Source: an uncultured Lachnospiraceae bacterium (GTDB lineage: Bacteria; Bacillota; Clostridia; Lachnospirales; Lachnospiraceae). From it: DNA of 64,000 bases. The translations under genes were made by a program, and so were the position numbers. Positions within the stretch are counted from its first letter, which is position 1. Each line of letters begins with the position of its first letter. The notes beneath the pieces were generated by a model. That model did not search any database. It was not told the origin of the DNA and saw only the letters and a program-made list of their open reading frames with translations. The stretch lies in NCBI GenBank assembly GCA_910579805.1, contig CAJTWM010000006.1:77325-141324 (forward strand), read 5' to 3'. This document shows positions 1 to 7,902 of the stretch, in pieces.

Positions 1-1155
1 CGCCCATACTCTGAATTTGGTGCTTTCCTTACTGTAAACCGCTCCCAGATCGTCTCCCTCATAAGAAAATGCTTCGTCAAAAAATGCGGAACCAATCACT
101 TTTCTCATGGAAACCTGACAGCCTTCGTATTCTTCTCTCGTAACGGTATAGGATTTCGCCAGATCCAGCTCTTTTTCCATGATCAGACAGGCTGATTTTC
201 CGTTCTGTCCTTCTCCTGCCTTAATTTCGCTGACCGTATAAGCAGTTCCTTCGTCGTCCGTCACGCTGAACCTGCCTGCTTCTTCCTGATCTGAAACGTC
301 GATCGCTTTAGAAAGGGTAACAAAAATCTGCTCCGTAGTCTCTCCGAAATAAGCGTCGGCTATCACCGGACCTAAATTTACCTCTGCCTTATCATACCAA
401 ACCGTTGGATTTCCCTCTACAATGTAAACGTCAAGTACCTTTCCGTCCGCTTTCGTCAAGTCGATCTGTCTGGAAACGGCTGCGTCCATCTCTCCGTTTT
501 GCAAGATTTGAATCCCCGCAGTCTCTACGCCTTCCTCAGGCATAAATCCTATATGGAAGACCGCACCGTAGCTGTCTTTTTCCGTGAGAGGATAGCTGCC
601 CCCCGCGCCTTCTCCCAGCCACGCGTTCGCCTCTAATGTTTCACCATCATAGGTTTCGTCAAAGTTGTAATAATGTACGTTCAGCTTCAGCGCGTCCGCT
701 TCTTCATAAAGCTTGATCCTCGCTTCGTCCAACGCCGCATAGTCAAAGACTTCCGCCCCTTCGGGAGCCTCCGTTGCAAATTCCGCTTCACCGCTTGTCA
801 GCCAGATCTCAACCACCTCCTTGTCAATCGTAACAAAGCGGTCGTCGCTGACGTCTTTGTCCTCCCATTCGTTCAGTCTGACAATAAAACCGATTTTGGA
901 CGGGGAATTATTGCTTTGATAAACGGCTACCTGCCCAAAGGAATCGCTTCCGTCAAAAGACACCTGCTGTCCGTCTTTTCCCTCCTCCCATATCCATAAA
1001 TTCCAGCCTTCGTAATTGTTGTCGCTTCTGCCGCCATAATGGATGATCAGCGTTGTACCTGCCGCATAGGCTGTCATGCTCGGCACAAATCCTGCTGCTA
1101 CTGTCAGTACCATCATCCATATCGCCATAAATCCTGCAGTAATTTTCTTTCTCAT
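1..1155 (-). CDS. pulA: Type I pullulanase, N-terminal part (runs off the window)
   Basis: Secreted starch/pullulan debranching enzyme acting outside the cell. The reading frame is open from an ATG at 1155 to the window edge (385 codons). It starts with a signal peptide (basic MRKK, hydrophobic stretch, cleavage near AYA-AG, residue ~31). A CBM41/PUD starch-binding module follows (TLIIHYGGR, then W residues, ~34-130), and a second CBM41-like stretch (LNVHYYNFDETYDG, ~150-210). The visible part ends in DLGAVYSKESTKFRVWA, the conserved entry to the pullulanase N-domain, so the catalytic GH13 barrel lies outside. Identification as pullulanase rests on the CBM41 plus that entry motif; catalytic residues cannot be seen. 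Confidence 0.88.
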   Translation of the reverse strand, partial: MRKKITAGFMAIWMMVLTVAAGFVPSMTAYAAGTTLIIHYGGRSDNNYEGWNLWIWEEGKDGQQVSFDGSDSFGQVAVYQSNNSPSKIGFIVRLNEWEDKDVSDDRFVTIDKEVVEIWLTSGEAEFATEAPEGAEVFDYAALDEARIKLYEEADALKLNVHYYNFDETYDGETLEANAWLGEGAGGSYPLTEKDSYGAVFHIGFMPEEGVETAGIQILQNGEMDAAVSRQIDLTKADGKVLDVYIVEGNPTVWYDKAEVNLGPVIADAYFGETTEQIFVTLSKAIDVSDQEEAGRFSVTDDEGTAYTVSEIKAGEGQNGKSACLIMEKELDLAKSYTVTREEYEGCQVSMRKVIGSAFFDEAFSYEGDDLGAVYSKESTKFRVWA

Positions 1156-1336
1156 ATCTATAACCCTGCTCCTTTCTCGGCGTGCAAATCCGTACCCTTT
1201 ACGGTATACAGGCAAGATTGGGCTTGGGAAAAACTAAAAAACCTAAAAATGTCCGCTCCGGCTCGTGTACTTTGGCACGCGTATCAATCAGGGGAGGCAA
1301 AATAGTTTCCCTCTTTTTCTATTCCCCGACAGCTAT

Positions 1337-1366
1337 ATTATAGCACCCCTTGTCACTTCAGTCTAA
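1337..1366 (-). promoter_or_regulatory. Candidate sigma-A promoter of the pullulanase gene
   Basis: On the minus strand TTAGAC (1361-1366) and TATAAT (1337-1342) are separated by 18 bp, about 180 bp upstream of the pullulanase ATG. The -10 is perfect, the -35 is weak. Confidence 0.5.
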
Positions 1367-1611
1367 ATAAATTTTCGTATTTTTTCGTAAAAATTAATTT
1401 TATGTTTTTGTATAAAATCAACAATAATACGGCTTGTCAAATTTTTGATTGAAAAGATTTTTATCTTATGGTATTTTTAGGAAGAAAAACGGAAATTCTA
1501 TATCCTATAACAAACTCGGTAAACCGAGCCAAAAAACGAAGAAAGAAATGAAAAAGTAAACTTTCGGGCACCGGTTCCTATGCGTGCCGAAATGGAGAAA
1601 TGGAGTACACT
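1367..1611 (+). other. AT-rich leader of the YeiH-like gene with two small hairpins
   Basis: No gene seen. The region contains CTCGGTAAACCGAG (1515-1528) and a stem TTCGGGCAC/GTGCCGAA (1563-1571 with 1584-1591) ending about 10 nt before the ribosome binding site. These could be leader RNA structure; no known riboswitch class is recognised. Confidence 0.35.
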
Positions 1612-2640
1612 ATGGATTTTATAAAAAACAGTTATAAAGGTTTTCTGCTCTGCCTTGTCATTGCCGTTCCGTCATGGTTTTTAGGGGCTCTCTTCCCCAT
1701 CGTCGGCGGTCCTGTCATTGCCATTCTGGCAGGCATGGTCATTACCATGTTTCTGAAAAACAAGGAGGGATTAGAGGCCGGTATCAAATTCACTTCCAAG
1801 AAAGTCCTGCAATATGCCGTTGTTCTTCTTGGTTTCGGACTCAACTTAAGCGTTATTTTAGAAACCGGAAAACAATCGCTGCCAATCATCCTTGCCACCA
1901 TTTCCATTTCCCTTATCATCGCCTTTATCCTGCATAAAGCAATGCGGATTCCCGGAAATATTTCCACACTGGTAGGGGTTGGTTCCTCAATCTGCGGCGG
2001 TTCTGCCATTGCGGCGACTGCACCGGTGATCGACGCGGACGACGAAGAGGTGGCGCAGGCAATTTCCGTTATTTTCTTTTTTAACGTGCTTGCGGCCATT
2101 ATTTTTCCACACTTAGGCTCGTTGCTTAGTTTTTCTACTACAAGCGGCGATGCTTTCGGTATTTTTGCGGGTACGGCTGTCAATGACACCTCCTCCGTTA
2201 CCGCCGCCGCCTCTACATGGGACAATATGTGGAATCTCGGCTCCACAACCTTGGACAAAGCCGTTACCGTTAAATTAACAAGAACCCTCGCTATCATTCC
2301 GATCGCTTTGGTCCTTGCCTTTTTAAGAACGAGAAGATCAAATGAAGACGGGAATAAAGTAGACTTTAAGAAGATCTTCCCTTTCTTTATCCTCTACTTT
2401 ATCCTCGCCTCTGTTATTACCACGATCGCAGTAAAATGCGGCATACCGCTGTCCTTTTTCACCCCTTTTAAGGATCTGAGCAAGTTTCTCATCGTCCTCG
2501 CCATGGCGGCTATCGGGCTGAATACCGACATCGTAAAGCTGGTCAAGACCGGCGGGAAACCCCTTATCATGGGACTATGCTGTTGGATTGGCATTACTTT
2601 GGTAAGCCTGATCCTCCAATCTGCCATGGGTATTTGGTAG
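1612..2640 (+). CDS. YeiH/UPF0324 family putative sulfate exporter
   Basis: Polytopic inner-membrane protein of 342 aa with about ten hydrophobic segments. The family signature is clear: VGVGSSICGGSAIAATAPV followed by DDEEVAQAISVIFFFN, and a later AGTAVNDTSSVTAAA. Family members (Pfam Cons_hypoth698) are annotated as putative sulfate exporters; the substrate is not established. The ATG at 1612 is chosen because GGAG sits 6 nt upstream; the in-frame ATG at 1600 has its GGAG only 2 nt away. The gene stands alone and converges with the por operon. Confidence 0.85.
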   Translation: MDFIKNSYKGFLLCLVIAVPSWFLGALFPIVGGPVIAILAGMVITMFLKNKEGLEAGIKFTSKKVLQYAVVLLGFGLNLSVILETGKQSLPIILATISISLIIAFILHKAMRIPGNISTLVGVGSSICGGSAIAATAPVIDADDEEVAQAISVIFFFNVLAAIIFPHLGSLLSFSTTSGDAFGIFAGTAVNDTSSVTAAASTWDNMWNLGSTTLDKAVTVKLTRTLAIIPIALVLAFLRTRRSNEDGNKVDFKKIFPFFILYFILASVITTIAVKCGIPLSFFTPFKDLSKFLIVLAMAAIGLNTDIVKLVKTGGKPLIMGLCCWIGITLVSLILQSAMGIW

Positions 2641-2641
2641 T

Positions 2642-2663
2642 TTAGGCGTCCTTGGCCGCCTAA
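2642..2663. other. Perfect 7-bp inverted repeat between convergent genes
   Basis: TTAGGCG (2642-2648) pairs with CGCCTAA (2657-2663) across an 8-nt loop. It sits at the 3' end of the yeiH-like gene and on the break point of the carbamoyltransferase remnant. There is no T-run, so terminator function is uncertain. Confidence 0.4.
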
Positions 2664-2842
2664 CAAGTGAATCCTTTTTCAAAAGTAACCCTCGTTCGGA
2701 TACTGGAATTAGGGAAAAACAAAACGACGCTTTTTCCCTCAAGAAAACCGTTATATTTTCCGTCGCCGATTTCGTCCGCAATCCGGAAAATCTCATGGAT
2801 CTCTTCCGGCTGCAGGTCAGTCAGCCTGATCAGATTTTTCAT
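2645..2842 (-). pseudogene. Aspartate/ornithine carbamoyltransferase remnant (frameshifted, truncated)
   Basis: Starts at an ATG with a good AAAGGACGG site 47 nt after porB, so it was the last gene of the por operon. The first 58 residues match the carbamoyl-phosphate domain, with FFPNSSIRTRVTFEKG containing the S-x-R-T-R phosphate-binding motif. One missing A after the codon for that final G shifts the frame; restoring it reads IHLLGGQ, the expected continuation. Homology then stops after about 66 codons where a full enzyme has about 310-330. It cannot be functional. Which carbamoyltransferase subtype it was cannot be decided from the fragment. Confidence 0.8.
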
Positions 2843-2889
2843 GTAAATCCGTCCTTTCTTTCATTTTCCGGTCTTTTCCGATTTAGCCC

Positions 2890-3828
2890 TTACTCACTGC
2901 ACCGTACCTGCAGCTCTTCCCACCGTTTGTCCACTTCCTTCTGGAACTCCACGATCAGGTCTTCGTTGCCGCGCACAAACAAATGCCGGAAACGGCGTTG
3001 GGGACGCAAAAACTCTTCTACCGGAAGTTTATGCTTCGGCTCATAACTTAAGATCCATTTTCCGTCCACTACTTCATACAGCGGCCAGTAACAGGTTTCT
3101 ACCGCCTTCTTACACATATCCATAAGCGCGGAAGGTTCGTATCCCCACCCTCTCGGACAGGGAGAAAGAATATTTAGGAAAGCCGGACCCGGCGTATAGA
3201 TCGCCTTTTCGGCTTTTACATGCAGATCCTTAAAATTACCGATAAAAGTCGTCTGTCCCACATAAGGAATATGATGTTCGGCCATTATGGCCGCCAGATC
3301 TTTCCTTATCTGCACTTTTCCGTTCGATTCCTTTCCCGCCGGCGTAGTAGTCGTGTCCGCGAACTGCGGCGTCGCGGAGGAGCGCTGGGTTCCGGTATTC
3401 ATATAAGCGCCGTTGTCGTAGCACACATATACCATATCGTGCCCTCTCTCCATTGCGCCGGACAGAGACTGAAAACCAATATCATAAGTGCCGCCGTCGC
3501 CGCCGAAAGTAATAAATTTATAATTCTCCTTGATCTTTCCCTTTCTCTTCAATACCCGGTAAGCCGTCTCCACGCCGGACAGGGTTGCTCCGGCATTTTC
3601 AAATGCATTATGGATATAACTGTCCTCATATGCCGTATAAGGATACATAAAGGAAGATACCTCCAAACACCCCGTGGCGTTGCCTATCACCGCCTTATCT
3701 TCCTCATGCAGCGCGCGTAAGACCGCCCTTACCGCGACCGTACCGCCGCAGCCCGCGCACATTCTATGTCCCGGCGCCAGCCGTTCCGGCTTATTCATGA
3801 CCTCTTTCAAATTATATGCTGATTCCAT
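2890..3828 (-). CDS. porB: 2-oxoacid:ferredoxin oxidoreductase, beta subunit
   Basis: TPP-binding catalytic subunit that oxidatively decarboxylates pyruvate (or a related 2-oxoacid) to the acyl-CoA and reduces ferredoxin. The 312 aa contain MCAGCGG, GNATGC and SPCPRGW, the cysteines expected for the beta-subunit [4Fe-4S] cluster. GDGGTYDIG followed by DNGAYMNTG is the TPP/Mg binding loop. It is the last intact gene of a four-gene operon, 45 nt after porA. Pyruvate is the most common substrate for this arrangement; 2-ketoisovalerate cannot be excluded. Confidence 0.92.
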   Translation of the reverse strand: MESAYNLKEVMNKPERLAPGHRMCAGCGGTVAVRAVLRALHEEDKAVIGNATGCLEVSSFMYPYTAYEDSYIHNAFENAGATLSGVETAYRVLKRKGKIKENYKFITFGGDGGTYDIGFQSLSGAMERGHDMVYVCYDNGAYMNTGTQRSSATPQFADTTTTPAGKESNGKVQIRKDLAAIMAEHHIPYVGQTTFIGNFKDLHVKAEKAIYTPGPAFLNILSPCPRGWGYEPSALMDMCKKAVETCYWPLYEVVDGKWILSYEPKHKLPVEEFLRPQRRFRHLFVRGNEDLIVEFQKEVDKRWEELQVRCSE

Positions 3829-3873
3829 TTGATAACCATACCTTTCTTTTCCATATCGTTTCTTCTATGCCGG

Positions 3874-5061
3874 TTACTCTTTCCGAAGCCCGATATACTC
3901 ATACATATCCGTTATTTCATGCTCTGACGAGAGTTTTTCCAGCTTACCGTAGACCTGTTCAAAATCTTCCACCGTAATATCCCTGCCGCCAAGACCGTAA
4001 AAGTAATTTACCACATCCGCGCCTGCTTTTGCACGGTACAACGCCGCCTGCACTTCTGCACCCAAAGGGCCTCCCGTTGCGGCAAACATCTCCGATCGGT
4101 CCAAAACGGCAATCGCTTTTACATGGGCCAGCGCCGCCGCGATCTCTTCTTCCGGAAAAGGACGGAATATCCGGATCTTTAACAGCCCTACTTTTTTTCC
4201 CGTTTCTTTTCGTATCTTGTCTACCGCCGCCTTGCAGGTTCCCGCTGCCGAACCGATGATAACAATGGCGTATTCCGCGTCCTCCAGACAATATTCTTCA
4301 AAGAAGCCATATCTTCTGCCGGTCATTTTTTCAAACCGGTCCGCCACTTCCAAAATCACCTTCCGGGCATTTTTCATTGCTTCGCGCTGCCCGCGCTTTG
4401 TTTCCATATAATAATTCGATACCGCATAAGGCCCCACTGCCATCGGCTCTTTGGCATTTAAAAGATAGTGTTCGGGATTCCTCTCTCCCACAAACTCCTT
4501 CACGGAATCAGTCTCTACTAAAAGGATATTTTCTACGCCGTGACTGGTAATAAAGCCGTCCTGACAGATCATAACGGGAAGCATCACGTCTTTATGCTCC
4601 GCGATCGGAAAGGCCTGCAAAAAGTTATCGTATACTTCCTGATTGGATTCCGCATAGATCTGTATCCATCCGCTGTCCCTTGCCCCCATGCTGTCGGAAT
4701 GGTCGGCGTTGATATTGATCGGCCCGGACAGGGCGCGGTTAACCAGCGCCATGACGATAGGCAGCCTGTCCGAAGCCGCCACATATAATTCTTCCCACAT
4801 CAGCGCCATACCGCAGGACGAAGTGGCCGTAAGCGCCCTTGCCCCCGCCGCGCAGGCTCCAAGAGTCGCGCTCATGGCGCTGTGCTCGCTCTCTACCGGA
4901 ATAAACTCCGTATCCATTTCACCGTTTGCTATGTATGAGGCAACATACTGGGGTATCTCCGTAGACGGCGTAATAGGAAACGCCGGCATCACATCGGGTT
5001 CGATCTGTTTGATGGCATAAGCTACCGCTTCATTGCCGGATAAACGTTCTCTGACTGCCAT
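3874..5061 (-). CDS. porA: 2-oxoacid:ferredoxin oxidoreductase, alpha subunit
   Basis: Alpha subunit of the same heterotetramer, 395 aa. The N-terminus has AFPITPSTEIPQYVASY, typical of the pyrimidine-binding domain, and the TATSSCGMALMWEE region follows. The transketolase C-terminal domain lies around residue 250 onward. The ATG at 5061 directly follows the porD stop codon and is served by GGAGGG lying inside the end of porD, so translation is coupled. Confidence 0.92.
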   Translation of the reverse strand: MAVRERLSGNEAVAYAIKQIEPDVMPAFPITPSTEIPQYVASYIANGEMDTEFIPVESEHSAMSATLGACAAGARALTATSSCGMALMWEELYVAASDRLPIVMALVNRALSGPININADHSDSMGARDSGWIQIYAESNQEVYDNFLQAFPIAEHKDVMLPVMICQDGFITSHGVENILLVETDSVKEFVGERNPEHYLLNAKEPMAVGPYAVSNYYMETKRGQREAMKNARKVILEVADRFEKMTGRRYGFFEEYCLEDAEYAIVIIGSAAGTCKAAVDKIRKETGKKVGLLKIRIFRPFPEEEIAAALAHVKAIAVLDRSEMFAATGGPLGAEVQAALYRAKAGADVVNYFYGLGGRDITVEDFEQVYGKLEKLSSEHEITDMYEYIGLRKE

Positions 5062-5358
5062 TTATTTTCCCTCCTTCATCGTGATCGCATCAAAAGGACA
5101 TACTTTGGCGCAAATGCCGCAGCCCTTGCAATGATCATAGTCAAACTCTTCCCTCATCTTGTCTTTTACCGGTATGGACGAATCCGGACAAGCCGGCGTA
5201 CACAAAAGACACTGCCTACATTTTTCTTTATCCCAAACGGGCGTGGAAGTACGCCATTCACCTGTGCAAAACTCCTTAGAGGTAGCCGCTTCAAAAATTT
5301 TATTTCCTTCCGTTATGTCCTGCCACGGACTTTTTTCATTGATCTTATCGCTTATCAT
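5062..5358 (-). CDS. porD: 2-oxoacid:ferredoxin oxidoreductase, delta (ferredoxin-like) subunit
   Basis: Electron-transfer subunit of 98 aa with two 4Fe-4S motifs, CRQCLLCTPACP and CKGCGICAKVCP, in the usual CxxCxxCxxxCP spacing. It passes electrons from the TPP centre to external ferredoxin. It is placed between porC and porA as in archaeal-type four-subunit enzymes. Confidence 0.92.
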   Translation of the reverse strand: MISDKINEKSPWQDITEGNKIFEAATSKEFCTGEWRTSTPVWDKEKCRQCLLCTPACPDSSIPVKDKMREEFDYDHCKGCGICAKVCPFDAITMKEGK

Positions 5359-5397
5359 CGTATCCTGCCTTTCTGATCCCTTACGATCTCATCTTTG

Positions 5398-5420
5398 CTC
5401 CCATCTGTCTGCTTTAACAG
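5398..5420 (-). repeat. Dispersed intergenic repeat, copy A
   Basis: CTCCCATCTGTCTGCTTTAACAG on the plus strand, in the porC-porD gap. It belongs to the same family as the copies at 21467, 36584, 44858, 50333, 51632 and 53023. Confidence 0.6.
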
Positions 5421-5430
5421 TTTGTGTCAT

Positions 5431-6006
5431 TTAACGGGCCACTTCTGCAAAAGCAAGCTCTAATGCCCGCATATTCCCGTCGATCACCTCAGGCTTTTTT
5501 GCGAACTTATGCGCAAAAGACGCCTGCATTTCCCTTAAAAAGTCTTTCTGGTCCATGACCCCCGATACCGCCACTACCGCCGCAAGCATGGGGCTGTTCG
5601 GATAATTTTTCCCCAGCGCCTTTATGGAGATTGCTTTCGCATCCAAAGTATAGACCGCCCCCTGAAAGCCTCCCAGCAAAGGCAGGATCTCTTCCTTTTT
5701 CTTTTCCGTATTGATAATGAGCGCCCCCTCTTTCTTTAATCCGTGGGTTACATCGATGCTCTCCAACAGACTGTCGTCTACAACGGCTACAAGATCGGGA
5801 TAGTAAATATTGGAATGGATCGTAACCGGTGCTTCGCTGATCCGGTTATATGCCGTGATCGGCGCACCCATACGTTCCGGCCCGTATTCCGGAAATCCCT
5901 GCACATATTTTCCGGTCTTAAACGCTACATCCGCCAACAAAAGAGCGGCTGTCTTGGCGCCCTGTCCACCCCGTCCATGCCATCTGATCTCAATCGTGTT
6001 ATCCAT
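5431..6006 (-). CDS. porC: 2-oxoacid:ferredoxin oxidoreductase, gamma subunit
   Basis: First gene of the por operon, 191 aa. RWHGRGGQGAKTAALLLAD is the hallmark of the gamma subunit N-terminus, and the chain keeps the normal length (~185 aa). The ATG at 6006 is chosen because GGAGG lies 6 nt upstream; the ATG six bases earlier overlaps that site. A MITE-like element lies about 185 bp upstream, so the promoter must lie in the intervening leader or within the element. Confidence 0.92.
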   Translation of the reverse strand: MDNTIEIRWHGRGGQGAKTAALLLADVAFKTGKYVQGFPEYGPERMGAPITAYNRISEAPVTIHSNIYYPDLVAVVDDSLLESIDVTHGLKKEGALIINTEKKKEEILPLLGGFQGAVYTLDAKAISIKALGKNYPNSPMLAAVVAVSGVMDQKDFLREMQASFAHKFAKKPEVIDGNMRALELAFAEVAR

Positions 6007-6101
6007 AATCATCCTCCGTTCCTGCTCTGTCCGCCGTGTTCCGTCTCTCTTCCTCTCCCACCCGGTTTTTCTATCCGGTCCCTAAACGGACAGATACAAA
6101 A

Positions 6102-6128
6102 AGGCTTCTACCTCATATAGTAGAAGTC
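6102..6128. other. Hairpin in the porC leader
   Basis: CTTCTAC and GTAGAAG arms surround an 8-nt loop about 100 bp upstream of porC. Possibly leader RNA structure; no terminator T-run is seen. Confidence 0.3.
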
Positions 6129-6190
6129 CGTCACTCTATTTCGTTATTGTGTTTACTTCTGTCCTGAACTTCCTTGTTCCTTCCTCCTTT

Positions 6191-6382
6191 AGAGCGTGTT
6201 TGAAAAATGCTTTCCGTCAGATGTGCGTCACAATTTGCGGGAAACTAAGAGCATAAATGCTCCACCAAATGAAGGGCGCATAACGGACTATGTAACCTGA
6301 ATTTGGTATAAATACCGCGCAAATTGGGGAGTGCAGATGTCATGCCGTTAAAATGGCGGAAATGATTTTTCAAACACGCTCT
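6191..6382. mobile_element. MITE-like element, family 1 (192 bp)
   Basis: Non-coding 192-bp unit whose ends are inverted repeats: AGAGCGTGTTTGAAAAATGC at the left and GATTTTTCAAACACGCTCT at the right. Subterminal similarity extends inward (GTCAGATGTGCG versus TGCAGATGTCATG). A second full-length relative lies at 47876-48080 and an isolated right end at 38910-38923. No transposase for it is visible in the window. Confidence 0.8.
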
Positions 6383-6544
6383 AGTGTCTTGTCTCGTTGA
6401 TATTTGGCAAAACTACGCAGGATATTCGTTCAGCTGCAAGGCAGATTTTCAACGGCGTAGCGGTGGATACGGCTAGAAAATCTAACGCCGCAGATGCACG
6501 AATAGACAAGCAGGTTTGACTAATTATCAATGAGACAAGACACT
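6383..6544. mobile_element. MITE-like element, family 2 (162 bp)
   Basis: Starts at the base after family 1 ends. Termini AGTGTCTTGTCTCGTTGATA and TATCAATGAGACAAGACACT are inverted repeats with one mismatch. The interior is also an imperfect fold-back (ATTCGTTCAGCTGC...AGATTTTC against GAAAATCT...GCACGAAT), so the whole unit could form one long hairpin. No second copy is seen here. Confidence 0.75.
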
Positions 6545-6616
6545 ATCCAGCATGATTCCATGCCCAGACTAATAACTATTTTAGTAACGGAAGATGCGGT
6601 TGTCAACAACTTTTGA

Positions 6617-6631
6617 CAAAACGATGTTTTC
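6617..6631. repeat. Left 15-bp direct repeat of the prophage (target/att)
   Basis: CAAAACGATGTTTTC is repeated exactly at 17814-17828, and 13 bases of it again at 17830-17842. It is centred in a larger imperfect palindrome (AACTTTTGACAAAAC...GTTTTCAAAAAAGTT, 6608-6641), the kind of site IS30-family elements prefer. Confidence 0.7.
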
Positions 6632-6644
6632 AAAAAAGTTTAAT

Positions 6645-6658
6645 ATTAAATTGCAGTA
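6645..6658. repeat. Left terminal inverted repeat of the prophage
   Basis: ATTAAATTGCAGTA is an exact inverted match to 17788-17801. Including the 12 bases outward (8 of 12 match) it makes an imperfect 26-bp terminal repeat, a usual length for IS30-family ends. Confidence 0.65.
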
Positions 6659-6840
6659 AGGGAAAAGTAAAAAATGCTTGACATTTCAAACCTTGTCTGA
6701 AACGGAGTAACTCTAATTGACGATGGTACAAGATGTTTTAGTTTGTTAGGGGACTGAAACCACTTTGTTAATTCGTTCAGGGTATTGATTTAATATAGCA
6801 AGGTTTCCCCTACTGCCATAGCGGGGCGGAAGGATGCAGA

Positions 6841-6877
6841 AAGACCGCCGGGTTTTATTTTTTTCCCGTGCGGTCTT
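6841..6877. other. Strong hairpin with T-rich loop
   Basis: AAGACCGC and GCGGTCTT (with inner CGGG/CCCG) enclose a T-rich loop. It lies right after the stop of the small reverse gene, so it may terminate it, though no T-run follows on that strand. Confidence 0.4.
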
Positions 6878-6881
6878 CCGG

Positions 6882-7010
6882 TTAATAAGGTTTCTTTTTC
6901 ATCTGTTTTACGAAATATTTTGCAAACAGAAAGAAAACGATCCATGAAAGCGGTGTCTCAAAAATAGCCGTGGTAAGCACCTGAGACACTTCAAAGAAGG
7001 CTGTTATCAT
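6882..7010 (-). CDS. Small membrane protein, 42 aa, unknown
   Basis: Short gene on the strand opposite to the phage structural genes. ATG at 7010 is preceded by AAGGAGGGG with ideal spacing. The peptide starts MITAFFEVSQVLTTAIFE, has a hydrophobic core (LSWIVFFLFAKYF, residues 21-33) and a basic tail (KQMKKKPY). That gives one membrane segment with a cytoplasmic basic end. Being reverse-oriented at the phage edge it could be a superinfection-exclusion or lysogeny accessory protein, but this is speculation. Confidence 0.6.
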   Translation of the reverse strand: MITAFFEVSQVLTTAIFETPLSWIVFFLFAKYFVKQMKKKPY

Positions 7011-7151
7011 TCCTTCCCCTCCTTTCTCCGAAAAGGTAAATTATATATCACGGTAACAAATTACCTGTCCAATAAAACGGACTTGGAGAACAGGCAGCAA
7101 AAAATAATGCAGTAGGCTATACGTAGCCGGAAAGAAAAGAGGAAAAGAAAA

Positions 7152-7484
7152 ATGAGCAAAGCACAGTATCAGGTAGTAGGAATCAAAGGTGCAGTAAGCA
7201 CAAAATCAAACAGGAAATGCTGGACGATCCATTTTGCCGGGGATTTCACGCCGTATGAAATGGAGAACTGTGAATGTGACGGAAAAAGCACGTTCAATGA
7301 GTTTACCTATACGGATTATGACGTACATATCAACGATATAGTGGAACTGGACTATACGAAAGGCTTTCAGGACAAGGCAACCCTTTCGGGCATCACTGTA
7401 ATAAGAAGCCCCTACTATGAAAAACTAAGGGCACAGGAAACGGCAAAGCAGCAAGCAGCGGAAAAGCCTGCCGGAAGTAAGTAA
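7152..7484 (+). CDS. Phage small protein, candidate ssDNA-binding protein (gV-like)
   Basis: 110 aa, first of the forward phage genes. The sequence alternates beta-type stretches (QYQVVGIKGAVS, CWTIHFAGDF, TLSGITVIRS) and ends in a polar A/K/Q-rich tail, which fits an OB-fold protein. In filamentous phages the ssDNA-binding protein heads the block before the coat genes. No direct sequence signature is recognised, so the function is a positional inference. Confidence 0.5.
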   Translation: MSKAQYQVVGIKGAVSTKSNRKCWTIHFAGDFTPYEMENCECDGKSTFNEFTYTDYDVHINDIVELDYTKGFQDKATLSGITVIRSPYYEKLRAQETAKQQAAEKPAGSK

Positions 7485-7548
7485 CAGGATCTAACAGTAT
7501 ATATGGATACCGGCATCATAGCCCGTACAGAACAAGGAGGGAAGGTCA

Positions 7549-7773
7549 TTGGATTACATTACTATACTTGCGGTAACCGGTGCATTCGGCTATATCCTGT
7601 ACCGCAGACATAAAAAGAAGCCATCCGTCACAGTTATAGAAGAAAAGTGCGAAAAAGCAGGAAACAGGAAAGAAGCGGACCTGCTGGAAGTACTTGAAAT
7701 ACTGGTGGCAAAGCTGGAAATACTGATTTCACGTCAGGAGGGAAAAAAGGATGGAACTGACAGAAGCACTTGA
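7549..7773 (+). CDS. Phage small membrane protein, 74 aa
   Basis: Begins at TTG, 8 nt after a perfect GGAGG; no ATG is available nearby. N-terminal membrane segment (ITILAVTGAFGYILYRRHKKK, roughly residues 4-19 plus basic stop) followed by a charged helix rich in E, L and K. The 3' end overlaps the next gene by 23 nt. It resembles the minor single-pass proteins encoded beside inovirus coat genes. Function unknown. Confidence 0.65.
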   Translation: MDYITILAVTGAFGYILYRRHKKKPSVTVIEEKCEKAGNRKEADLLEVLEILVAKLEILISRQEGKKDGTDRST

Positions 7774-7891
7774 GATACTGTCAGAATACCGGGAAACGGT
7801 AACCTACCTTCTGACCGGACATATTGACAGTTACGATGCATCAAGGGTGGATGAAGCCATAAGGGAAGTAACATCCTACCTTGAAGAATGA
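7751..7891 (+). CDS. Phage small soluble protein, 46 aa
   Basis: ATG at 7751 preceded by AGGAGGGAAAAAAGG. Acidic helical peptide (MELTEALEILSEYRETV ... VDEAIREVTSYLEE) without a membrane segment. It sits in a tightly overlapping phage operon. Function unknown. Confidence 0.6.
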   Translation: MELTEALEILSEYRETVTYLLTGHIDSYDASRVDEAIREVTSYLEE

Positions 7892-7902
7892 GAGGGAACG
7901 GC

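Noticed and set aside
1632..2297. 221-codon open frame antisense to the yeiH-like gene
   Set aside because: Shadow of a clearly conserved membrane protein on the other strand; no ribosome site.
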